Shown one piece after another: positions 53,108 to 62,454 of a DNA stretch of 64,000 nucleotides. Under the pieces are notes generated by a model, which saw nothing but the letters and a program-made list of their open reading frames with translations, was not told the DNA's origin and made no database searches. Made by a program: the position numbers and the translations under genes. The stretch is from Pseudomonas tremae (GTDB taxonomy: Bacteria; Pseudomonadota; Gammaproteobacteria; Pseudomonadales; Pseudomonadaceae), in contig NZ_LJRO01000384.1 in NCBI RefSeq assembly GCF_001401155.1, forward strand, positions 1-64,000, given 5' to 3'. Position 1 is the first letter of the stretch, and each line of letters begins with the position of its first letter.

Positions 53108-54088
53108 ATGAAGCCCAGCAAGCCCATTACCCGCGCGTTTTGCGTCGAGCTGCAACAAGAGCTGTCGATTGCAGCCGCCCGGCGGGAGTACTTTTCTCAA
53201 GAGCCGCCACGTACGCGCTTCGAATTTCTCTGCTCCAACGAAGCTTGCCGGGCACTCGGTGCCAAGGTGACCGGGGTCCGCTATGACGTGAAGCCCCAAG
53301 ACAACCCGACGTTCGTCGCCGCGCATTTTCGCGCCAACCCACATTACGATCACCATCCGGATTGCGAATGGGTAGACGAGACCGCTGACGAGAAGCCGGA
53401 GGATCCGGTTGAAGAAACTGACGTCCAGACGCGCTTGCGCAAGGCCAAACGCAAGCTGGATGATTACATTGATGTATTCGATCCGACCATCAAGGAGCCG
53501 ACCAAGGAGGAGTCTGGACTGGAAAAAGCGGGCACCCGCGAACCCCGACTCCCCGCAGCCACCCCATCGGCAGAAACTGTCACGCCCAAGAAGCCCCGTT
53601 ACAGCGAGACCCGCACCAATAACCTGGAACGGCTCGTGGACAGCTATCGGCAAGCCAAGGCCGAACTGCCGCTGGAAGACTTCAAGTTGCTGAAACTGAA
53701 GATTCCCGGTCAGGGCGAAGTATCGTTGCGCTCATACTTTCGCCACATCAAATTCGCCAAACCAGGCGACAACGGCCGCGTGTTGTTTGGCGGCGGACTG
53801 ATAGAGCAGCGCTACGGGCTGGGTTTCAAGTTCAAGTTTTTCGACCGCCTCGAAGGCAAACTGGTCACGCTGTACGTGTCACCTGCGCAGATGCAGGCCT
53901 ATCGTTCCAGCCGCTATATCAGCGAGTTGCTGAGCCATGCCGATGACGTAAAGTTTTTCACGATCTATGCACTGGGAACACTTACCCAGAGCCCGTCGGG
54001 CAAGAGTTACAGCGTCGAGGTCAATGACCTGCGGCACTTGTCGATCGTGCTGGGGCCAGCGAAGGAGCTAGAGAAACCGCCAGGATAA
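53108..54088 (+). CDS. Uncharacterised protein with Cys/His N-terminal region
   Basis: A 326-aa protein that I do not recognise. The N-terminal 100 residues contain FEFLCSNEACRALGAKVTG and AAHFRANPHYDHHPDCEW, a Cys/His arrangement that recalls the zinc-binding region of competence-protein-CoiA-like or nuclease-associated proteins. A charged middle (about 100-180) probably is a linker, and the C-terminal part (about 195-320) is a folded mixed domain with RSYFRHIKFAKPGDNGRV and LYVSPAQMQAYR. I chose ATG 53108 although its ribosome site is weak. Confidence 0.65.
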   Translation: MKPSKPITRAFCVELQQELSIAAARREYFSQEPPRTRFEFLCSNEACRALGAKVTGVRYDVKPQDNPTFVAAHFRANPHYDHHPDCEWVDETADEKPEDPVEETDVQTRLRKAKRKLDDYIDVFDPTIKEPTKEESGLEKAGTREPRLPAATPSAETVTPKKPRYSETRTNNLERLVDSYRQAKAELPLEDFKLLKLKIPGQGEVSLRSYFRHIKFAKPGDNGRVLFGGGLIEQRYGLGFKFKFFDRLEGKLVTLYVSPAQMQAYRSSRYISELLSHADDVKFFTIYALGTLTQSPSGKSYSVEVNDLRHLSIVLGPAKELEKPPG

Positions 54089-54127
54089 TGAACTAACTTT
54101 TGAGCAATGCAGATGCCGCCAGTGCCG

Positions 54128-54150
54128 CCCCCACGCGCTGCGTGGGAACG
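54128..54150. repeat. REP-like palindrome
   Basis: CCCACGC-GCT-GCGTGGG followed by AACG. This is the core of the short palindromes that are scattered in P. syringae genomes. It sits between two convergent genes and may act as a weak terminator. Confidence 0.5.
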
Positions 54151-54176
54151 GTCAACTGTAGCAAGTTCTCAGCTCA

Positions 54177-55196
54177 TCAGACCTTGACGATCCAGCCGGC
54201 AGGCGGCTCGATGTCGCCCGATTGAACGCCGGTCAGTTCCTTGTACAGACGCTGGGTCACCGGGCCAACTTCGGTCTGGCTATAGAACACGTGCAGTTTG
54301 TCGTTGTAGGAGATCCCGCCGATCGGGGTAATCACCGCAGCTGTTCCGCAGGCACCCGCTTCCTTGAACGTGTCGAGTTGATCGATGAAGACATCGCCCT
54401 CTTCGACCGTGAGACCGAGTCGGGACTGCGCCAGCTCGATCAGCGACAGGCGGGTGATGCCCGGCAGCACTGATGGAGACTTAGGCGTCAGGAACACATC
54501 GTCATTGGTAATGGCGAAGAAGTTCGCCGAACCCACTTCTTCGATCTTGGAATGGGTCTGTGGGTCGAGGTAGATGCAATCCGCGAAGCTGTGCTTCTTG
54601 GCCTCGGAACCGGGCATCAGGCTGGCGGCATAGTTGCCACCGACCTTGGCAGCACCGGTGCCGTTCGGCGCGGCGCGATCGTAGCCGGAGATCACGAAGT
54701 TGTTCGGCTTGAGGCCACCCTTGAAATAGGCGCCAACCGGAATGCAGAAAATCGAAAAGATGAACTCAGGCGCGGTTCGCACGCCAATGTTGTCGCCCAC
54801 ACCAATCACGAACGGGCGCAGGTAAAGCGCGCCGCCGGAGCCATAAGGCGGAATAAAGCGTTCGTTGGCTTTGACAACCTGCTTGCAGGCCTCGATAAAG
54901 ACATCGGTCGGAACATGGGGCATCAGCAGACGAGAACAACTGCGCTGCATGCGCAACGAGTTCTGGTCGGGACGAAACAGGTTGATCGAACCATCTTTGC
55001 AGCGATAGGCCTTGAGCCCCTCGAAGCATTGCTGACCATAGTGCAGCGCCGTCGAGCCTTCACTGATATGCAGTGTGTTGTCTTCAGTCAGCGCACCCTG
55101 ATCCCAGGCACCGTCGCGCCAATGAGAAAGATAGCGTTTGTCAGTCTTGATGTAATCGAAACCCAGCGTGTCCCAGTTGATGCTTTCTTGACTCAT
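54177..55196 (-). CDS. ilvE: Branched-chain amino acid aminotransferase
   Basis: A 339-aa class IV PLP aminotransferase of the long IlvE type. Features: HYGQQCFEGLKAYR, RPDQNSLRMQRSCSRLLMP, the PLP-Lys segment GAAKVGGNYAAS and EVGSANFFAI. It transfers the amino group in the last step of leucine, isoleucine and valine synthesis and the first step of their breakdown. ATG 55196 follows GAGGG. It stands alone between convergent and divergent neighbours. Confidence 0.93.
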   Translation of the reverse strand: MSQESINWDTLGFDYIKTDKRYLSHWRDGAWDQGALTEDNTLHISEGSTALHYGQQCFEGLKAYRCKDGSINLFRPDQNSLRMQRSCSRLLMPHVPTDVFIEACKQVVKANERFIPPYGSGGALYLRPFVIGVGDNIGVRTAPEFIFSIFCIPVGAYFKGGLKPNNFVISGYDRAAPNGTGAAKVGGNYAASLMPGSEAKKHSFADCIYLDPQTHSKIEEVGSANFFAITNDDVFLTPKSPSVLPGITRLSLIELAQSRLGLTVEEGDVFIDQLDTFKEAGACGTAAVITPIGGISYNDKLHVFYSQTEVGPVTQRLYKELTGVQSGDIEPPAGWIVKV

Positions 55197-55347
55197 AACG
55201 CCCTCTATCATTTTAGCGACTGCCTGGACGAGTCAGGCCAATGCCTTATTCTGCCAGATCATTCAGCGTCTGAGGTTTGAAATAAATGCAAACCGACATG
55301 GCATTTATGACGCGTCGCCAAAAGCATGCGCTGTCGGTGTACGACGG

Positions 55348-55989
55348 TTATTTATCCGCAGGAGAACGAGATGCCTGGCGCTGGCGAATGTAGTCGACAA
55401 ACGTATTCATGTCCGCACTGCACAAGGTTCGCGCCACGGATTTGACCTCTTCCATTGGCCAGTCCCACCAGGCGGCTTGCAATAACAGTTCGCGGACGTC
55501 CTCTTCAAAACGCCACCGGATGAACTTGCAGGGGTTGCCACCAACGACCGAATAAGGCGCCACATCCCGCACCACCATTGCGCCCGCGCCCACGATGGCT
55601 CCATGACCGATCGTGACCCCCGACACAATGATGGCGTTGGCGCAGATCCAGCAGTCACTGCCAATCACAACATCGCCTTTGCTGGGCGCGTAATCTTTGA
55701 TATCCGCTACTTGCTCGACCATCGCCGGAAACGGATAGGTCGTGATCCAGTCGGTACGATGTTCGCCGCCCAGCAGAATCTTCACCCCTTCGGCAATCGA
55801 GGTGTAGGCACCGACCCTCAGTATTGCGTCGTCACCAAAATCGACAATCTCCGGTATGCCGTAAGTCCCCACGCCTACCACCGCACGCGGGTACTTCAAT
55901 CTGATTTTTTCGGCATGTCGCTCCAGCTTGTCCATTTGGCGCAGCTGCCTGCGCACTTTCCTTGTTTTCAGAAGCTCGATGAATTTCAT
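55348..55989 (-). CDS. Hexapeptide-repeat (CatB/VatD-like) acetyltransferase
   Basis: A 213-aa left-handed beta-helix acetyltransferase. Hexapeptide turns are visible through VGAYTSIAEGVKIL, GSDCWICANAIIVSGVTIGHGAIVGAGAMVVRDVAPY, with the family His in the HRTD loop. The NPCKFIRWRF and ALLW-type ending is that of xenobiotic or exopolysaccharide acetyltransferases. It lies 41 bases after the glycosyltransferase gene (same strand), so it probably acetylates a surface polysaccharide. Confidence 0.85.
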   Translation of the reverse strand: MKFIELLKTRKVRRQLRQMDKLERHAEKIRLKYPRAVVGVGTYGIPEIVDFGDDAILRVGAYTSIAEGVKILLGGEHRTDWITTYPFPAMVEQVADIKDYAPSKGDVVIGSDCWICANAIIVSGVTIGHGAIVGAGAMVVRDVAPYSVVGGNPCKFIRWRFEEDVRELLLQAAWWDWPMEEVKSVARTLCSADMNTFVDYIRQRQASRSPADK

Positions 55990-56030
55990 GGTTACCTTGA
56001 ATCATTTCCATTTCGAACAGCCTTACCGCA

Positions 56031-56915
56031 TTACCGGTAGCTGAAGAGTAAACGCATGCAGCGCCGCCAGGTTGTACGATCGGCATATTTAAACGGGATA
56101 GAGCGCAGCAGTTTCCAAGCATATCGCTTGTCTGCAACCGCTGCGTATTTGAGGGCCTTGTTGACCAGCAGTGTCCTGCCCCTCTGATATTCGGGATGGT
56201 CGCGGTAAGGCTCGATAGCCCTCAGATCGGCGTCCAGCAACACCTTGTACTTGCGCGAAAGATTGTTCGGATGACGGCGGTAGCGTGTCACGATCTGGGG
56301 AATGACGTGCATTTCATATCCCAGATGAGCAATTCTCAGGGTTGCCTGAAAATCCTGGACCTTTATCTCCGGGTCGTAACCGTTCGCATCGCGCATGGCT
56401 TTCATTCGGTACAGCGCCACCGGCGCTCCCACCACCACCGCGCCACGTAATACGTCGTCGAAACTCAGGTATTCGATGTGATCCCGGGACTGACACTTGA
56501 TCATGTTGCCGTCACAGTCCATGTAGCTGACAAGCGCGCCGACACAGCCCACCTCGGGGTGCTTGTCCAGATACTCCGCACGAAGGCGCACCGACGATGG
56601 AAGCATGATGTCGTCAAGGTCGGGCGTGGAAAGGTACACACCCTGCGCGTACTGAAGGCCGTGATTGAGCGCAGCACTGACGCCCTGATTAGCCTGACGG
56701 TAGAGCTGAAAAGAATAGCGCTGCTGCAAGGACTCAAGCATTGCGATGCTGTTGTCAGTGGAGCCATCGTCTACAACGATGACTTCGAAATTTTCGTAAT
56801 CCTGGGCAAAGATGCTCCGAATCGCGTCCTCCAGAAATCGCTCGGCGTTATAACAGGGCGCGATGATAGAGACTAAGGGCTTGGGCATACGGATCTGACT
56901 TTCCGAAAAACTCAT
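56031..56915 (-). CDS. Family 2 glycosyltransferase
   Basis: A 294-aa GT-A fold glycosyltransferase. The start VSIIAPCYNAERFLEDAIRS, FEVIVVDDGSTDNS and the acidic TPDLDDIML motif (DXD-type) are typical of family 2. There is no membrane segment. It probably acts on a cell-surface polysaccharide with the neighbouring acetyltransferase. I chose ATG 56915 (CAGGT upstream); the longer frame from 57059 adds 48 unrelated residues, and ATG 56888 is also possible. Confidence 0.83.
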   Translation of the reverse strand: MSFSESQIRMPKPLVSIIAPCYNAERFLEDAIRSIFAQDYENFEVIVVDDGSTDNSIAMLESLQQRYSFQLYRQANQGVSAALNHGLQYAQGVYLSTPDLDDIMLPSSVRLRAEYLDKHPEVGCVGALVSYMDCDGNMIKCQSRDHIEYLSFDDVLRGAVVVGAPVALYRMKAMRDANGYDPEIKVQDFQATLRIAHLGYEMHVIPQIVTRYRRHPNNLSRKYKVLLDADLRAIEPYRDHPEYQRGRTLLVNKALKYAAVADKRYAWKLLRSIPFKYADRTTWRRCMRLLFSYR

Positions 56916-57114
56916 GGGTACCTGCCAATCCACTGATCGGCCCTCGAAAACGGGAACCAGATCTATAATAGATTGTATGAAAACCGGCACATCATGCTGC
57001 AAGCTGATACTTTTTTCCATTTTTGGGCACTTACACCCTGTAACCGGTCGTTTATGCATCCTTTTGAAGGTCTTTCGCCGAGCTGCTCAGGTTAGCCAAG
57101 GCAGGATATTCGGC

Positions 57115-57144
57115 AAAAAAAAACCCATTCCTTTCGAAATGGGC
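57115..57144 (-). terminator. Terminator of the cyoABCDE operon
   Basis: On the minus strand, CCCATT / AATGGG followed by nine T, 25 bases after the cyoE stop. Confidence 0.85.
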
Positions 57145-57168
57145 TTGGGTGTTTCTCGTCAGGTGCGA

Positions 57169-58056
57169 TCAGAAAGCGTAGGTTACCAACAATTCCTTTG
57201 TCACCTGGAAGTCCACCGACATCATCACGCTCAGGGCAGTAATGGTGAAGATGGAGAACACGAACAACTTGCGAGCCCAGACAGTATCGTCAACGGCCTT
57301 GTAGCCCTTCCAGGCCATGTACAACCAGTACATACCCATGCCCGCCGCGACAGCGAGATAGTTCAGCCCCGCATAACCGCCTACCGTCAACATAAGGGTC
57401 GCCACGAGGAACGCCAGAATGTAGAGCAGGATGTGGCGCTTGGTGACCAGAATGCCGCGTTTGACCGGCAGAACCGGAATCTTCGCCGCACTATAGTCAT
57501 TGAAACGGAAGATCGCGATCGCATAAGAATGCGGCATCTGCCAAAGGCTGAACATCACCAGTAGCGTCAATGCCGCGAAATCGAAGCTGTTGCTCACTGC
57601 ACAATAACCGATGACCGGAGGCATTGCCCCCGAGAGGCTACCGACAAGTGTGCCGTGAACGGATCTGCGCTTCAGGTACAGGCTGTAGAAGCCGACGTAG
57701 ATGACGAAGCCAATCACCGCGAACAGTGCAGCCAGTGGGTTGGCCTTGGTGTACAGCAAAGCAACGCCCGCAACACCAAGCACGGTGGCGTAGAGCAAGG
57801 CCAGTTTCAAAGAAACCAGGCCCTGAACCAGGACCCGGTTGCGGGTCCTTTCCATCCGCTGGTCGATATCGCGATCGATGCAGTTATTGAATACACAACC
57901 TGACGCAACCACCAGGGAAGTACCGATTACCGCAGCGAGGAACACGCTGAAGTCGATATTTCCCTTGGAAGCCAGAAAAAAGCCACCTGCCACCGAAAGC
58001 ACGTTACCGAAAATGATCCCCGGTTTGGTGATTTGGATAAAGTGCTTCAGTGACAT
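57169..58056 (-). CDS. cyoE: Heme O synthase (protoheme IX farnesyltransferase)
   Basis: A 295-aa UbiA-type prenyltransferase with seven to nine membrane helices. The first Asp-rich motif is NNCIDRDIDQRMERTRNR (cited part), and the second is YKRRSVHGTLVGS-like. It farnesylates heme B to heme O, the cofactor of the bo3 oxidase made by the same operon. It is the last of five genes and starts ten bases after cyoD. Confidence 0.95.
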   Translation of the reverse strand: MSLKHFIQITKPGIIFGNVLSVAGGFFLASKGNIDFSVFLAAVIGTSLVVASGCVFNNCIDRDIDQRMERTRNRVLVQGLVSLKLALLYATVLGVAGVALLYTKANPLAALFAVIGFVIYVGFYSLYLKRRSVHGTLVGSLSGAMPPVIGYCAVSNSFDFAALTLLVMFSLWQMPHSYAIAIFRFNDYSAAKIPVLPVKRGILVTKRHILLYILAFLVATLMLTVGGYAGLNYLAVAAGMGMYWLYMAWKGYKAVDDTVWARKLFVFSIFTITALSVMMSVDFQVTKELLVTYAF

Positions 58057-58066
58057 CTGGTATTCC

Positions 58067-58399
58067 TCAATGCGCCATCATTTCGCGGTGGACGCTGAAG
58101 ATGATCCACAGCGACAAGCCAACCAGCAGGACGATAACCATCGTGGTAAAGGCGAAGGCCATCACGTTGTTGCGCTGCACGCTGGTGAAGTCCAGGTGCA
58201 GGAAGTAATGCAAATGCACGAGGATCTGGATGATCGCGAAGACCAGGACGATCGCAATCGTCATGTCCTTCGGCAGCGAAGGCGACATCACCAGGGCAAA
58301 CGGAATGGCGGTCAGGATGATCGACAGTACGAAACCGATGATGTACGACTTCACGGAGCCGTGACTATTGTCTTCAGCGGAGTGATGCGAATTCGACAT
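58067..58399 (-). CDS. cyoD: Cytochrome bo3 oxidase subunit IV
   Basis: A 110-aa small membrane subunit with three helices (KSYIIGFVLSIILTAIPFALV, ATIVLVFAI-type and MAFAFTTMVIVLLVGLSLWI). It assists assembly of the copper site in subunit I. Its start overlaps the cyoC stop by one base. Confidence 0.93.
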   Translation of the reverse strand: MSNSHHSAEDNSHGSVKSYIIGFVLSIILTAIPFALVMSPSLPKDMTIAIVLVFAIIQILVHLHYFLHLDFTSVQRNNVMAFAFTTMVIVLLVGLSLWIIFSVHREMMAH

Positions 58400-59031
58400 T
58401 ACAAAGCTCCCATCAGATAGACAACGGTGAACACGCCGATCCAGACAACGTCCAGGAAGTGCCAGAACAGGCTAAGGCAGCTCAGGCGCGTCTTGTTGGT
58501 GTTGGTCAGGCCCTTTTTCTGGACCTGGAACATCATGATTGCCATCCAGATCAGACCGCTGGTCACGTGGACGCCGTGCAGGCCGACCAGCGCGAAGAAC
58601 GCTGACAGGAAGCCGCTGCGGCTCGGACCAAAGCCTTCGTGGATCAGGTGATGGAATTCATAGACTTCCATCCCGATGAAGGAAGCGCCACACAGGAAGG
58701 TCAGTGCCAGCCAGCCCAGCACCTGACTCTTGTTGCCCTTGTACAGCGCCAGCATGGCAAAGCCGTAGGTGATACTACTGACCAGCAGGAACGCGGTTTC
58801 CACTGCCACGAATGGCAGCAGGAAGATGTCGTGGCCCGACGGGCCACCCGCGACACTGTTGACCATCACGGCGTAGACCGCGAAGAACGAGGCGAACAAC
58901 ACGCAGTCGGTCATGAGGTACAGCCAGAAGCCGTAGACCGTCATGCCACCGCTGTCGTGGTGATCGTCATGCCCGTGATCATGGTCGTGACCGTGATCGT
59001 GGGCTCCGGAGTTGATAGCAATATTTGACAT
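58399..59031 (-). CDS. cyoC: Cytochrome bo3 oxidase subunit III
   Basis: A 210-aa, five-helix subunit. The N-terminus is unusually His-rich (about ten His within residues 9-26, alternating with Asp), which could bind copper or zinc. The rest shows GFWLYLMTDCVLFASFFAVY and FFALVGLHGVHVTSGLIW, typical for CyoC. It supports the catalytic subunit. Confidence 0.95.
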   Translation of the reverse strand: MSNIAINSGAHDHGHDHDHGHDDHHDSGGMTVYGFWLYLMTDCVLFASFFAVYAVMVNSVAGGPSGHDIFLLPFVAVETAFLLVSSITYGFAMLALYKGNKSQVLGWLALTFLCGASFIGMEVYEFHHLIHEGFGPSRSGFLSAFFALVGLHGVHVTSGLIWMAIMMFQVQKKGLTNTNKTRLSCLSLFWHFLDVVWIGVFTVVYLMGAL

Positions 59032-59033
59032 GT

Positions 59034-61046
59034 TTAAACCTGTTCCAGCGAGGACTTGACAGGAGTGTATGCACCATTGGCCGCCAGGACCTTGTGATGC
59101 TCACCTTCAATACGCGCTACATCTTCAGCAGGCACCATGTAGCCCTGATCGTCACGTACGGCATGAGCGACGAAGACTGCGATGGTTGCTACCAGGCTTA
59201 CGCCTACCAGCCACCAGATGTGCCAGATGAACCCGAAGCCGAAGACCGTCAGCAACATACCCATGTACAGGCCGGTAGCCGTGTTGTTAGGCATGTGGAT
59301 CGCCGAGTAGCGGGCAGGAACCTGGTAAGCGGTACCGGCACGTTTGGCATCGGTGAACGGATCGATGTCGTCAGCCTTGGGCAGCTCGGCAAAGTTGTAG
59401 AACGGCGGTGGCGACGAAGTGGACCATTCCAGGGTATGGCCATTCCATGGGTCACCAGTCAGATCGCGGTTGCTGTCGCGGTCACGGATGCTCACGAACA
59501 GCTGGATGAGCTGCGAAGCGATACCCATGGCAATCAGCACGGCACCGAACAGCGCGACGTCCAGGTAGATGTTCCACTCTGGCATGTCGGTAGCGTTGAG
59601 GCGACGGGTCATGCCCAGGAAGCCCAGCGCGTACAGCGGCATGAACGCGACGAAGAAGCCGACGATCCAGAACCAGAACGCTGCCTTGCCCCACTTCTCG
59701 TTCAGTTTGAAACCGAACGCTTTAGGGAACCAGAACGCGAAGCCGGCGATGTAACCGAATACCGCACCACCAATGATCACGTTGTGGAAGTGAGCAATTA
59801 CAAACAGGCTGTTGTGCAGTACGAAGTCAGCACCAGGGATCGCCAACAGAACGCCGGTCATGCCGCCGATCGAGAAGGTGACCATGAAGCCCAGGGTCCA
59901 GAGTACTGGCGCGGTGAAGCGCAGACGGCCCTGATACATCGTGAACAGCCAGTTGAACAGTTTCACACCCGTCGGGATCGCGATGAGCATCGTCGCCAGA
60001 CCGAAGAAGGCGTTGACGTTGGCACCCGCACCCATTGTGAAGAAGTGGTGCAGCCAGACCATGAACCCAAGGATACAGATCGCACCGGAAGCGAAGATCA
60101 TCGACTTGTGGCCGAACAGTCGCTTGCCGGAGAACGTCGAGATAACTTCCGAGAACACACCGAAGGCCGGCAGGATCAGAATGTATACCTCAGGGTGACC
60201 CCACGCCCAGAACAGGTTCACGTACATCATGGGGTTACCACCCATTTCGTTCGTGAAAATGTGGAAGTCCATGTAGCGGTCAAGAGTCAGCAGCGCCAGG
60301 GTAGCGGTCAGGATCGGGAAAGAAGCCACGATCAGGATGTTTGCCCAGGTGCAGGTCCAGGTGAAGATCGGCATGTCCATCAGTTTCATGCCAGGGGTAC
60401 GCATTTTCAGCACGGTCACGAGGAAGTTGACCCCCGTCAGCGTCGTACCTAACCCGGATAACTGTAGCGCCCAGATGTAGTAGTCAACCCCCACACCAGG
60501 ACTGTATTGCAGCCCGGAAAGAGGCGGATACGCAACCCAGCCGGTCTTGGCGAATTCACCGACACCCAGAGACAGGTTGATCAGCAGCATGCCTGCTACC
60601 AGCAACCAGAAGCTCAGGGAGTTCAGGAACGGGAACGCCACGTCGCGAGCGCCGATCTGCAGAGGCAGAACGATGTTCATCAGACCCGTGAAGAACGGCA
60701 TCGCCATGAAGATGATCATGATCACACCGTGAGCGGTGAAGATCTGGTCATAGTGCTCAGGCGGAAGGAACCCTTCGGCACCGTTCTGGGCCATTGCCAG
60801 TTGAGTACGCATCATGATTGCGTCGGCAAAGCCGCGCAGCAGCATGACCATGGCAACGACGATGTACATCACGCCGATTTTCTTGTGGTCAACGGAAGTG
60901 AGCCACTCAGACCACAAGTATGTCCACTTGCGGAAATAGGTGATCAACCCGACAACCGCAATACCGCCAAGCGCGATCATGGCAAGTGTCACCATGACTA
61001 TCGGCTCGTGGAACGGTACCGCTTCCAGACTTAATTTGCCAAACAT
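59034..61046 (-). CDS. cyoB: Cytochrome bo3 oxidase subunit I
   Basis: A 670-aa catalytic subunit of the heme-copper oxidase superfamily. It contains the helix VI WAWGHPEVYILILPAFGV motif (copper His and the cross-linked Tyr region), HHFFTMG and the AHFHNVIIGGAVFG segment with heme ligands. It reduces oxygen with ubiquinol electrons and pumps protons. Two bases separate it from cyoC and three from cyoA. Confidence 0.97.
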   Translation of the reverse strand: MFGKLSLEAVPFHEPIVMVTLAMIALGGIAVVGLITYFRKWTYLWSEWLTSVDHKKIGVMYIVVAMVMLLRGFADAIMMRTQLAMAQNGAEGFLPPEHYDQIFTAHGVIMIIFMAMPFFTGLMNIVLPLQIGARDVAFPFLNSLSFWLLVAGMLLINLSLGVGEFAKTGWVAYPPLSGLQYSPGVGVDYYIWALQLSGLGTTLTGVNFLVTVLKMRTPGMKLMDMPIFTWTCTWANILIVASFPILTATLALLTLDRYMDFHIFTNEMGGNPMMYVNLFWAWGHPEVYILILPAFGVFSEVISTFSGKRLFGHKSMIFASGAICILGFMVWLHHFFTMGAGANVNAFFGLATMLIAIPTGVKLFNWLFTMYQGRLRFTAPVLWTLGFMVTFSIGGMTGVLLAIPGADFVLHNSLFVIAHFHNVIIGGAVFGYIAGFAFWFPKAFGFKLNEKWGKAAFWFWIVGFFVAFMPLYALGFLGMTRRLNATDMPEWNIYLDVALFGAVLIAMGIASQLIQLFVSIRDRDSNRDLTGDPWNGHTLEWSTSSPPPFYNFAELPKADDIDPFTDAKRAGTAYQVPARYSAIHMPNNTATGLYMGMLLTVFGFGFIWHIWWLVGVSLVATIAVFVAHAVRDDQGYMVPAEDVARIEGEHHKVLAANGAYTPVKSSLEQV

Positions 61047-61049
61047 CGT

Positions 61050-61991
61050 TTACTCCTCTGCCCCAGCAGCTGAATTTTTGCCTTTTTCCGCACCAGCGTC
61101 ACCGGCCACTTCTTTCTCGCCAGCGACGACCTTCTTGCCTGGATTCATACCTTCATACTTGTCGATGACGATCTGGAACAGGTTCGGGGTGACCGAGGAA
61201 AAGAGTTCGACGGGGTTACGTTCGCTCGGTTTGATCAGCTCGGCGTACTCAGCAGTGCCAAGCTTTTTGGGTGAGTTCTTGACTTCACTGACCCAGGCGT
61301 CGAAATCAGCCTGACTGGTGGCAGTGGCCTTGAACTTCATACCAGTAAAGCCCGCGCCGCTGTAGTTGGCCGACATACCGTTGAACTCGTGATTCTCGTT
61401 GGCAATCAGGTGCAGCTTGGTGTGCATGCCCGCCATCGCGTAGATCTGACCACCCAGGCCGGGGATGAACAGCGAGTTCATCACACTGTCCGACGTGACC
61501 TGGAAATTGATCGGCGTCTTGGCAGGGAACACGATCTTGTTGACTGTGGCGATGCCGTAGTCCGGGTAGATGAATACCCACTTCCAGTCGACCGAGATAG
61601 CCTGAATGGTGACCGGCTTGACGTCAGACTCAAGTGGACGGTAAGGGTCCAGCTCGTGCGTAGAGACGTAAGTGATGTACCCCAGGAAGACCAGCAGCAG
61701 CATGGGTACGCCCCAGACTGCGATTTCGATCTTGGTGGAGTGCGACCAGTCCGGCGTGTACTTGGCAGCCTTGTTCGAAGCGCGATACTTCCAGGCGAAG
61801 ATCAGGGTCATCAGGATGACCGGGATCACGACGATCAGCATCAGCAACGTAGCGATTATAATCAGGTTGCGTTGCTCAATACCCACCTGCCCTTTTGGAT
61901 CGAGCAGAGGTACGCCGTCGCATCCAGTGAGCAGAAGCATACCGAAAAGGGCCAAGAAGCCAAAAAACCTGGGGTACCTTTTTTTACTCAT
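61050..61991 (-). CDS. cyoA: Cytochrome bo3 oxidase subunit II
   Basis: A 313-aa lipoprotein subunit. ATG 61991 gives a signal with lipobox LLTGC, two transmembrane helices (about 35-60 and 80-105) and a periplasmic cupredoxin domain. It lacks the CuA ligands, as quinol oxidases do. The C-terminal tail is Lys/Ala/Glu-rich. It is the first gene of the operon; RBS GAGGT. The frame upstream to 62174 lacks any feature and is non-coding. Confidence 0.95.
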   Translation of the reverse strand: MSKKRYPRFFGFLALFGMLLLTGCDGVPLLDPKGQVGIEQRNLIIIATLLMLIVVIPVILMTLIFAWKYRASNKAAKYTPDWSHSTKIEIAVWGVPMLLLVFLGYITYVSTHELDPYRPLESDVKPVTIQAISVDWKWVFIYPDYGIATVNKIVFPAKTPINFQVTSDSVMNSLFIPGLGGQIYAMAGMHTKLHLIANENHEFNGMSANYSGAGFTGMKFKATATSQADFDAWVSEVKNSPKKLGTAEYAELIKPSERNPVELFSSVTPNLFQIVIDKYEGMNPGKKVVAGEKEVAGDAGAEKGKNSAAGAEE

Positions 61992-62409
61992 TTCACGACC
62001 TCTAAAAGCAGCTTGCGCGGTGCAGTTGGGTTTCGACCGCCAACACTTCGCCCTGCCAGTGCCGGCTAATTTTTTTGAATTGAACAAGAGCCTGCCAGTA
62101 CGCACAGCGGCATATCGACAAGTCCGGGTTGAGCAATGGATTCTTGTTTTTGAGTTGCTGGAACTGCCCGTCATTCAGGGCAGACGCTTTCGACGCGGCC
62201 ATTATACGCCCTCCGAGGCAAGCGTTGCGCTGCCTGTTCAGAGTGCACAGGGGACGCTCCAAGCCTCAAAATGCTGATCGTTCAGCCAGGCTGGACGACA
62301 AGTGTTGGGGATTGTAGATATGTAAATTTTTAATGACTATGCCTAATTTTGTAACAGTTAATCTCGTAGCCAGTAACAATAACTCTGAAAACCTTCTCTC
62401 AAGCCCGAA

Positions 62410-62432
62410 AAAAGCCTCGTAATCACGAGGCT
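62410..62432 (-). terminator. Terminator after dsbB
   Basis: On the minus strand, AGCCTCGT-GATT-ACGAGGCT followed by a run of T. It separates dsbB from the cyo promoter region. The 463-base gap 61992-62454 otherwise shows only AT-rich promoter-like sequence at 62300-62400. Confidence 0.85.
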
Positions 62433-62454
62433 GTTTTCACGAAAGCCCCTGTAT

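Noticed and set aside
59025..60452. 475-codon open frame opposite cyoB
   Set aside because: It lies fully antisense to a certain oxidase gene and its translation is His/Gln/Arg/Asp-rich without a domain pattern, as expected for the complement of a membrane protein gene.
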